From Bradyrhizobium jicamae (GTDB taxonomy: Bacteria; Pseudomonadota; Alphaproteobacteria; Rhizobiales; Xanthobacteraceae), in the NCBI RefSeq assembly GCF_018130695.1, contig NZ_JAFCJX010000013.1:124001-188000 (forward strand): a DNA stretch of 64,000 nucleotides, in the 5' to 3' direction. Of this stretch, positions 57,951-64,000 are shown one piece after another (the stretch's first letter is position 1; every line of letters starts with the position of its first letter). The position numbers were made by a program, and so were the translations under genes. The notes beneath the pieces were generated by a model. That model was given only the letters and a program-made list of their open reading frames with translations. It was not told the origin of the DNA and did no database searches.

Positions 57951-60380
57951 ATGCCGTCTCTCTCCATCGACGCTGCGCATGATGGCGCCAACCATCGGCT
58001 CGTTCGCTTTTTCAGTATCTGCCTGAGTTCCCTGGTCTTCATCTACGCCCTGCTGTCGATCCGCCTGTTCATCGAAGGACAGGCATTCGGTGCCGCCGAC
58101 TGGCTGCTGATCGGCCTCCGCGTGCTGCTCGGCGCGGCGGCGCTGGTGGTTGCGATCTATCCGGCCTGGCTTGCCGCGCCTGTCGATCGCGAAATCGAGC
58201 GGATGGGCCAGTTGTTCGAGACCGGCTTCGCGGCGACCGAGACCCGCGACAAGGTGCGGCTGATCGTGCTGGTGACGATGGTCAGCCTGCTGCTCGAACT
58301 GATGATGATCCGCTGGCTCGCCTCGGTCTTCCCGGTGTTCTCCTATTTCAAGAACTTTACGCTGCTCGCCTGCTTCCTCGGGCTCGGCGCCGGCTACGCG
58401 GTCGCCGAAAAGCAGCCCTGCGCGCCGGCGCTGGTGCTGCCGATGCTGGCGGCATTCGTCACCATGATCACGCTGCTGCGCTATGACGTCGGCGCCTCCG
58501 CCGACGTGTTCACCGGCCTGCCGATGCAGGAGCAGACCTCGATCAGCATCTGGATGGACCGGCTCGACTGGTTCGCGATGATCCAGCAGAGCGTGCCGCT
58601 GTATCTGCTGCTCGGCATGAGCTTCGTGCTGTGCGCCTGCATCTGCTATCCGGTCGGACAGCTCTGCGGCAAGCTGCTGGGCAGCACCGATGCCCTGCGT
58701 GCCTACGGCCTCAATCTCGCCGGCAGCATCGTCGGCGTGCTGGTGCTGTTCGTGATGAGCCTGTTCTGGCTGCCGCCGGCGGTGTGGTTCACCGCGGTCG
58801 GCGGCACGCTGCTGGTGTTCGTGCTGGCGCGCGACGCGCGGATGCCGCTCGGCGTCGCCAGCCTCTGCCTGCTGCTGGTCGTGCTGTCCTGGCCGGTGCA
58901 GACCGAGATCCAGCGCATCTATTCGCCGTATCAGCTGCTGGAGCGGATGGGCAAGTCCGACGGATTGATGAACATCCTGTCCGGCGGCTCCTACTACCAG
59001 AAGGTCTTCAACTTCGCGGAAGCCAATCGCGGCCATGAGTCCGAGGAGGACGGTTATGTTCGCGCCTATTACGAGTTCCCGTTCAACTTCAAGAGGGCGC
59101 CCGAGCGCGTCGCGATCGTTGGTGCGGGCAGCGGCAACGACGTCGCCGCTGCGCTGCGGATGGGCGCCTCGCATGTCGATGCGATCGAGATCGATCCCGC
59201 GATCGCCTTCCTCGGCAAGCGCTATCACCCCGAGCACCCCTATGATGATCCGCGCGTCACGCTGCACATCAACGACGCCCGCAACTTCTTCCGCACCGCG
59301 CATCAGAAGTACGACCTGATCATCTACGGGGTGCTGGATTCCCACACCTCGCTGAGCCACGCCTCCAACCTGCGCGTGGATTCCTATGTTTACACCAGGG
59401 AGGGGATCACCGAGGCGTTCCGCCTGCTGAAGCCCGACGGCGTGATGTCGATCGCATTCGCGCTGCCCAACGAATCGCTCGGCTTCAAGCTGTCGCACAT
59501 CCTGCAGGGCATTCCCGGCGCCGGCAGGCCGCTGGCGATCCGCGTCGGCTACGACTCCAAGACCACGACCGCGTTCGTCGCCCAGAACGGCCGCGACGTC
59601 AGCCTGGCCGATCCCGGTGGGCACGCCAAGTTCGGCTTTGCCGACGTCTCAGCGCATTTCGCGCAACCCTATCCGGCCGAGAGCATTCCGACCGACGATT
59701 GGCCGTTCTTCTACATGATCGCGCGGACCTATCCGGTGAGCTACATGGTGGCGCTCGGCATGGTGCTGCTGCTGTCGACGATGTTCGTCCGTCGGACCAT
59801 CGGCTGGACCGGACCGGTCGAGCGCGGCTACCTGCCGTTCTTCTTCCTCGGCGCCGGCTTCATGCTGGTCGAGACCAAGGCGATCACCGAGCTCGGCCTG
59901 CATCTCGGCGGCACCTGGTTCGTCGTCGCGGCGACCATCATCATGGTGCTGGTGATGGCGTTCCTCGCCAATCTGATGGCGCAGCGCAAGCTGCTGCCGC
60001 GCACGGGGCTCGCCTATCTCGGCCTCTTGATCAGCCTCCTTGTCGGCTATTTCTCCGCGCGCAACCACGAGCTCACCATGTTCAGCCTGCCCGCGGTCGG
60101 CCTGGTCGTCAGCTGCGTGCTGCTGACGATCCCGCTGTTCTTCTCCGGCATGGTGTTCTCCGGCCTGATCGGCAAGGCGGACGTCAACGTCTCGACCGCG
60201 CTGGCCTACAATCTGATGGGCGCGCTGTTCGGCGGCCTGATGGAATACAACTCGATGTATTTCGGCTTCGCCTTCCTGTATCTGCTGGCGATGGGCTTCT
60301 ATGCGCTGGCCTGGCTGTTCTCCGTGGCGCCTGCGGCGGCATGGACCCGGCGCCGCCTGATCGGCCAAGGGCTGCAATAG
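57951..60380 (+). CDS. Membrane protein with embedded spermidine-synthase-like domain
   Basis: 809 residues from the ATG at 57951 (GTGGGA upstream; a TTG at 57894 and an ATG at 57900 are alternatives). About eight TM helices precede and about seven follow a central soluble domain (residues 355-545) with the SAM-binding Rossmann signature VAIVGAGSGNDVAAALRMGA, DAIEIDPAIAFLG and the acidic DLIIYGVLDSHTSL in the usual catalytic region. The acidic gate residues of true spermidine synthases (D-x-x-D/Y) are only partly visible. Such membrane-spermidine-synthase fusions are known in bacteria, but the substrate is not. Single-gene transcript with a T-rich leader. Confidence 0.85.
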   Translation: MPSLSIDAAHDGANHRLVRFFSICLSSLVFIYALLSIRLFIEGQAFGAADWLLIGLRVLLGAAALVVAIYPAWLAAPVDREIERMGQLFETGFAATETRDKVRLIVLVTMVSLLLELMMIRWLASVFPVFSYFKNFTLLACFLGLGAGYAVAEKQPCAPALVLPMLAAFVTMITLLRYDVGASADVFTGLPMQEQTSISIWMDRLDWFAMIQQSVPLYLLLGMSFVLCACICYPVGQLCGKLLGSTDALRAYGLNLAGSIVGVLVLFVMSLFWLPPAVWFTAVGGTLLVFVLARDARMPLGVASLCLLLVVLSWPVQTEIQRIYSPYQLLERMGKSDGLMNILSGGSYYQKVFNFAEANRGHESEEDGYVRAYYEFPFNFKRAPERVAIVGAGSGNDVAAALRMGASHVDAIEIDPAIAFLGKRYHPEHPYDDPRVTLHINDARNFFRTAHQKYDLIIYGVLDSHTSLSHASNLRVDSYVYTREGITEAFRLLKPDGVMSIAFALPNESLGFKLSHILQGIPGAGRPLAIRVGYDSKTTTAFVAQNGRDVSLADPGGHAKFGFADVSAHFAQPYPAESIPTDDWPFFYMIARTYPVSYMVALGMVLLLSTMFVRRTIGWTGPVERGYLPFFFLGAGFMLVETKAITELGLHLGGTWFVVAATIIMVLVMAFLANLMAQRKLLPRTGLAYLGLLISLLVGYFSARNHELTMFSLPAVGLVVSCVLLTIPLFFSGMVFSGLIGKADVNVSTALAYNLMGALFGGLMEYNSMYFGFAFLYLLAMGFYALAWLFSVAPAAAWTRRRLIGQGLQ

Positions 60381-60513
60381 GCCGTGCGATTTGCGACGGC
60401 GGCCGTGCTTGCCCGGCCGTCGTCAAGTTTCTAATCTGCGCCGCGACCCGCGACCCGCGAACCAGAGCGTGGGCCTCGCCGACGCGAGCTTGATCCCTCA
60501 GGGAGCGCAGCGC

Positions 60514-61518
60514 TTGATCTCCTACGCCCAGAATTTCGAAGACGTGATGATCGCGCGATTGTTTCCGTCGGATCACCGCGGCTTCTACATCGACATCGGG
60601 GCGGCGGATCCGGTTCGCTTTTCGGTGACGAAGCATTTCTACGACGCCGGCTGGCAGGGCGTGAACGTCGAGCCGCTGCCGCATTTCTTTGCGCGGCTGA
60701 CGGCGGCGCGGGCGCGCGATGTCAATCTGCAGGCCATGGTCGGCGTGGGGCAGGGGCTGCAGCCCTTCTACGAGATCGCGGAGTTCCGCGAGAATTCGAC
60801 CGGCGACCAGAACGTGATGGAGAGCCTCAGGCAGCAGGGCGCGACGGTCCACACCCATGAGGTCGGCTGCACCAGCCTTGCCGAAATCTGCGAGCGCCAT
60901 GCCGGCGATCGCGGAATCGATTTTCTCAAGATCGATGTCGAGGGTAGCGAGCGCGACGTGCTCGACGGTGCGGACTGGCGGCGCTTCCGTCCCGTGCTCG
61001 TTGTTGTCGAGGCTGTGGCTGTGAATCGCCGTGATGAAACCTGGGCCGTATGGGAGCCCGCGCTGACCGGGCACGAGTACGAAAAGGTCTGGTTCGACGG
61101 GCTCAACAATTTCTATCTGCGGCGCGAGAGTCTTGAGCTGAAGCGGCATTTCCAGCTGCCGCCGAATGTGTTCGACAAGTTCACGAAGGCCGAGCTGCGC
61201 GCGTCTGATGATGGCTGGATCGATCTGTCCGAGACGGTGCAGGTGATCGATGCCGATCGTATTGCCAAGCAGGCGGTGATCGATCACCTCATCAGGGATC
61301 TGGACGCCGCCAATGCGGACCGCGCGGCCAAGCAGGAGATCGTCGATCGCCTGGTGGCCGATCTCACCGCTGCCAACGCCGACCGCGAGGCGAAGCAGGC
61401 GGTGATGGACCGCCTGGTGGCTGATCTGACGTCAGCCAATGCGGATCGCATGGCGAAGCAGAACCTGCTCGACAGGATGACCGAGCGGATCACCGCGCTT
61501 GTCGGCCGATCTCAATGA
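60514..61518 (+). CDS. FkbM-family methyltransferase with coiled-coil repeat tail
   Basis: 334 residues from the TTG at 60514 (MISYAQNFEDVMIARLFPSD), which has AGGGAG 8 bases upstream; the frame is open back to 60391 but that part is not similar. FYIDIGAADPVRFSVTKHFY, then GVNVEPLPHFF and FLKIDVEGSERDVLDGADWR define the SAM-binding FkbM domain. From residue 247 on the tail consists of three perfect-period 21-residue units (ADR.AKQ.V.DRLVADLT.AN) plus a partial fourth, i.e. three heptads each, which should form a coiled coil. It may methylate a sugar. Neighbours are an acyltransferase and a glycosyltransferase. Confidence 0.88.
   Translation: MISYAQNFEDVMIARLFPSDHRGFYIDIGAADPVRFSVTKHFYDAGWQGVNVEPLPHFFARLTAARARDVNLQAMVGVGQGLQPFYEIAEFRENSTGDQNVMESLRQQGATVHTHEVGCTSLAEICERHAGDRGIDFLKIDVEGSERDVLDGADWRRFRPVLVVVEAVAVNRRDETWAVWEPALTGHEYEKVWFDGLNNFYLRRESLELKRHFQLPPNVFDKFTKAELRASDDGWIDLSETVQVIDADRIAKQAVIDHLIRDLDAANADRAAKQEIVDRLVADLTAANADREAKQAVMDRLVADLTSANADRMAKQNLLDRMTERITALVGRSQ
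61252..61479 (+). repeat. 63-bp in-frame tandem repeat in the FkbM gene
   Basis: Units at 61252-61314, 61315-61377, 61378-61440 and a partial fourth from 61441. Each full unit encodes 21 residues (three heptads), so the reading frame survives any change in copy number. Confidence 0.9.
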
Positions 61519-61543
61519 ATGCCGTCGTCGGCATCATTGGATC

Positions 61544-61648
61544 GCTAAAGCGCGATGAGATTGGGTTGAATCTTCATCGCGCTTTAGCTCTTTGTTTGAG
61601 CATGATCTTTTCGGAAAACCGCTTCACACTTTTCCGGATCATGCTTTA
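61544..61648. repeat. Dispersed palindromic repeat, copy 4 (inverted)
   Basis: First a long hairpin (GCTAAAGCGCGATGAGATT, then the inverse complement ending CATCGCGCTTTAGC) at 61544-61588. Then GCATGATCTTTTCGGAAAAC and CACTTTTCCGGATCATGC at 61600-61643. This is copy 3 read on the other strand. It lies between convergent genes and can terminate both. Confidence 0.88.
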
Positions 61649-62134
61649 GATGATCTGATCCGCCGGCACGTCGCCGATCTTCACCGCCGGATTGCCGGCG
61701 ACGATGGTGCCATCAGGCACGTCGCGCGTCACCACCGAGCCGGCACCGACCAGCGCGTTCTCGCCGATCGTGACACCGGGGCACAGCACGCTGCCGCCGC
61801 CGACCCGCGCGGCGCGCAGAATGCGCGGCGCGCGGCGGTCGAAGGTGAGCGACGGGCGGCGATGCGCGATGCGCTTGTCGTTCATGGTCAGGATGCCCGG
61901 ACCGCAAAACACCTCGTCCTCGATGATGACGCCGCGCGTGATGTAGCAGCGGCTCTGCAGCGAGACGAAATGGCCGATCCTGACTTCGCCCTCGATGTCG
62001 ACATAGGAGCCGATCACGCAATTCCTGCCGATCATGGTCCGGTCGCGGATCAGCACGAAATTGCCGATCCGCGTGTCGTCGCCGATCTCGGCATCGTCGG
62101 CGATCACGCAGTGCTGTCCGCTGGTCAGGGCCAT
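61646..62134 (-). CDS. Hexapeptide-repeat acyltransferase (WbbJ/LpxA-like left-handed beta helix)
   Basis: 162 residues rich in the [LIV]-G-x4 hexapeptide pattern (CVIADDAEIGDDTRIGNFVL, IGRNCVIGSYVDIEGEVRIG). The ending ALVGAGSVVTRDVPDGTIVA, then GNPAVKIG is the usual C-terminus of sugar O- or N-acetyltransferases. The active-site His expected in this family is not certain; ILTMNDKRIAHRRPS is the most likely region. It probably acylates a sugar in surface polysaccharide, together with the adjacent glycosyltransferase. Convergent with the FkbM gene across repeat copy 4. Confidence 0.85.
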   Translation of the reverse strand: MALTSGQHCVIADDAEIGDDTRIGNFVLIRDRTMIGRNCVIGSYVDIEGEVRIGHFVSLQSRCYITRGVIIEDEVFCGPGILTMNDKRIAHRRPSLTFDRRAPRILRAARVGGGSVLCPGVTIGENALVGAGSVVTRDVPDGTIVAGNPAVKIGDVPADQII

Positions 62135-62181
62135 GAAATTCCTTCCGGGAGAGCGGACAGCGATCAGCCGGCCGCGGCCGC

Positions 62182-63570
62182 CTATTTACGGCGGAACAGG
62201 CGCTCCCGCCAAGCGCCGGCGTGATGACGCAGTGTCGCGAGCGGCGACTGCAGGATGCTGTTGAGCTCGGCGTTCTCGGCTTGCGCGCCCGCGATCGTGG
62301 TCTCCAGCGTCTGCTTCAGCATGGCATATTCGTCTCGCAGGGTGTGCAGCTCGTCGTCAAAGGCCTGACGCAGCGCGAGGATGTCCTGGTCACGCGCAGC
62401 GATGCGGGCCTCGAGCGTCTGCTGCTGCTGCAGATGATCCTCGGCCAGCAGATCGGCGCGCGCCTGCAATTGCGCGAGTTGCTGCCGCAGCGTGGCGTTC
62501 TCGGCGACCACGCCCTGATGCTCGGCCGCGAATTTGTGGGCGGCCTGCAGCGTGTCGAAATTCTCCGGGATCATGCCTTCGCCGAGCCGGCGCAGCCAAT
62601 CCGTGATGAAAGCGCCGGTGGCGCGGAGGTCATCCACGGCATTGGGCACGAAGCGATCGGCGAGGAGGCCGCGGTGAACGGCCTCGACCTGATCGAGATA
62701 AGCCGACAGTGATGCGGTTTCGCGGATGCGCGCAGAGGCGAGCGCGGCGTCGGCGGCATCGTAGCGCGCGATCTCGGCGGCGATCGTCTCCGGACCAGGC
62801 TGACGCGTCAGCAGGCTGAGGCCGAAATTCCTGGCTCGCCAATCGTCGACCACGGATGATGTCACGAGCCCGGCAAGCCCGCGCCCGTCGACGACGATCA
62901 CGGCGCAGCCGACTGCAATCGCCTCCAGCGCCATCCGCGCGGTGGCGAAGACGAGGTCGTAGCCCTTCAGCCGCTCGTGGAGATCGTCGGCCTCGTTGCC
63001 GAAGGCGCTGCCGATCTCGTCGAGCGCGATGCCGGCCTTGCTCGCCGCAATGCGGACAGCGTCGGCATGGGCATTGTTCTTGGCGAGCAACAGTGCGCGC
63101 ATTGGTTTTGCCGGCAGCGCTACGCGCGGCTCGAACAGATCGGTGTCGACGGCGTTGAGCAGCAGGGTGATCTCATCGCTGCCGCGGCCGGTGTCGGTGG
63201 CGACACGCGTGCGGCAGGCCTCATCGACCGCGCAGAGTTTTCGCACCCGGGGCAGCGCGGGCGGGCCGTCGAACCAGAAGTTCGAGGAATGGCAGACGAA
63301 CAGCGCCGGCGCCTTCGGACAGGCGGCGAGCGCCGCGGCCAGCACGTGATTGTGGTGACCGTGGATGACATCAGGCGACCAGGGGATCTTGGCGGGATCG
63401 TCTGCCACCACGATGTCGTGGCGCCGTAAAATCTCGGCGCTTGGGCCCGGCATCGGCGTCAGCACGCAGACCTCATAGCCGCGGCGGCGCAGGCCGAGCG
63501 CGAGATCAATCGTCACCACCTCGGTGCCGGAACGGCCCCGCAGGGAGCAATTGGTGGTCAGCACGCGCAT
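62182..63570 (-). CDS. Glycosyltransferase family protein with C-terminal coiled coil
   Basis: 462 residues. Opening MRVLTTNCSLRGRSGTEVVT, then IDLALGLRRRGYEVCVLTPM is typical of GT-B (GT4-like) enzymes, as are DVIHGHHNHVLAAALAACP and LLLNAVDTDLFEPR. The C-terminal domain has AVGCAVIVVDGRGLAGLVTS where the sugar-nucleotide loop is expected. The last 120 residues (LRQQLAQLQARADLLAEDHL, HTLRDEYAMLKQTLETTIAG) are a long heptad coiled coil, then RLFRRK. It is divergent from the small membrane protein gene. The coiled coil parallels the FkbM tail, suggesting that they assemble. Confidence 0.85.
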   Translation of the reverse strand: MRVLTTNCSLRGRSGTEVVTIDLALGLRRRGYEVCVLTPMPGPSAEILRRHDIVVADDPAKIPWSPDVIHGHHNHVLAAALAACPKAPALFVCHSSNFWFDGPPALPRVRKLCAVDEACRTRVATDTGRGSDEITLLLNAVDTDLFEPRVALPAKPMRALLLAKNNAHADAVRIAASKAGIALDEIGSAFGNEADDLHERLKGYDLVFATARMALEAIAVGCAVIVVDGRGLAGLVTSSVVDDWRARNFGLSLLTRQPGPETIAAEIARYDAADAALASARIRETASLSAYLDQVEAVHRGLLADRFVPNAVDDLRATGAFITDWLRRLGEGMIPENFDTLQAAHKFAAEHQGVVAENATLRQQLAQLQARADLLAEDHLQQQQTLEARIAARDQDILALRQAFDDELHTLRDEYAMLKQTLETTIAGAQAENAELNSILQSPLATLRHHAGAWRERLFRRK

Positions 63571-63645
63571 CTATAGAGGCAGCTCGCTCCGGAATCGTCG
63601 GAACCATAGTGCGGGCAGGGCCGTTGGCGGGCAACCCTCGGGAGC

Positions 63646-63840
63646 CTAATGGGGTGCCGATTTCGCCGGCGCAGAGGTGACTATTTCGGCGGAGGCGAGG
63701 TTGACGTCGCGATGACCGCCGGCGGCCGTGAACAGGACGAAGCCGGCCAGGATCGATCCGTAGACCGCAAACGAGGTGAGGGCGACGCGCCGCGCCAGAT
63801 GGCGATCGGCGTCGCTCAGTTCGTGGAAATGCTTTTGCAT
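63646..63840 (-). CDS. Small single-TM membrane protein
   Basis: 64 residues from the ATG at 63840, with GGAGGCGCCC upstream. MQKHFHELSDADRHLARRVA, then one hydrophobic helix (LTSFAVYGSILAGFVLFTAA) and a short polar periplasmic tail ending SAPAKSAPH. No family is recognised. The strong ribosome binding site supports it. The frame is open upstream to 63909, but that part is not convincing. Downstream of it to the window end (63910-64000) nothing is seen. Confidence 0.75.
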   Translation of the reverse strand: MQKHFHELSDADRHLARRVALTSFAVYGSILAGFVLFTAAGGHRDVNLASAEIVTSAPAKSAPH

Positions 63841-64000
63841 GGGCGCCTCCAGGTTTTCTTTTCGAGGAGATTGCACAGCGGTCATCACGGCTGATGTGAA
63901 GCAGTTCACGTTTGAGCGGCGAGCTTCGGCGGCGTGGTTAGGGAACCCTGACCAATCCGCCGGCGCATGGACTGAGAGCCGCGAAGATTTAATCCGGCTT

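Noticed and set aside
1..64000. tRNA, rRNA, CRISPR, IS or integrase genes
   Set aside because: I looked in intergenic spaces for T-arm motifs, repeat-spacer periodicity and transposase motifs and found none.

Overview
The window looks like a chromosomal segment of an alphaproteobacterium of the Bradyrhizobium type. The evidence is high-GC coding sequence, a Caulobacter-like flagellar set (FlbT, FlaF, FliX, long FlgE/FlgL), CtrA-like TTAA-N7-TTAAC motifs, and dispersed palindromes of a kind I associate with Bradyrhizobiaceae. No rRNA, tRNA, CRISPR array, transposase or integrase was recognised.

Layout. 1-8.6 kb: partial SGNH-like exported protein, UPF0104 membrane protein, DHA2-type MFS exporter, S9 peptidase, and an MHYT-GGDEF-EAL cyclic-di-GMP protein. 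8.6-14.7 kb: an accessory-looking stretch with lower GC. It holds unknown small genes flanked by direct repeats, a periplasmic ClpP-fold-like protein, a second tail-less FtsZ, and a cyclase-TolB-TPR protein. 14.8-22.1 kb: housekeeping and stress genes (membrane proteins, YdcF, MocR regulator, DUF1127, UspA, SixA, FAD oxidoreductase, MsrB).

22.3-51.1 kb is a flagellar cluster. flgE-flgK-flgL, flbT, fliC and flaF (hook, junction, filament and its regulators) come first. Then come flgI-flgJ-flgN-like-flaG-like facing fliX, and flgF-flgG-flgA-flgH facing fliL-fliM-DUF6468-motE-like. Last is a 1267-residue exported protein. The cluster is interrupted at 34.3-40.3 kb by unrelated genes: an HxlR/NAD(P)-binding pair, a DksA lacking the zinc cysteines, a PhyH dioxygenase, a hydratase, an exported SspB-like protein, a Tat-exported carbonic anhydrase and a GrlR-like protein.

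Promoter architecture in the cluster is readable by eye. Sigma-54 -24/-12 elements precede flgE, flgI and flgF. Palindromes resembling Caulobacter FlbD (ftr) sites lie about 60-110 bp upstream of these promoters. CtrA-like sites lie before fliX, fliL, flbT, the 1267-residue gene and ftsZ2. This mirrors the Caulobacter class II (CtrA) to class III (sigma-54/FlbD/FliX) hierarchy.

51.2-64 kb: a SAM-cyclase-AAA-TPR regulator, LysR, an SDR without the catalytic Tyr, a tautomerase, a membrane spermidine-synthase-like protein, then a glycan-type group (FkbM methyltransferase with a coiled-coil repeat tail, hexapeptide acyltransferase, glycosyltransferase with a coiled-coil tail) and a small membrane protein.

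The observations I consider most worth following are the exported SspB-like protein, the domain shared by FlgE and FlgL, the regulatory sites, and two hairpins that would mask ribosome binding sites.
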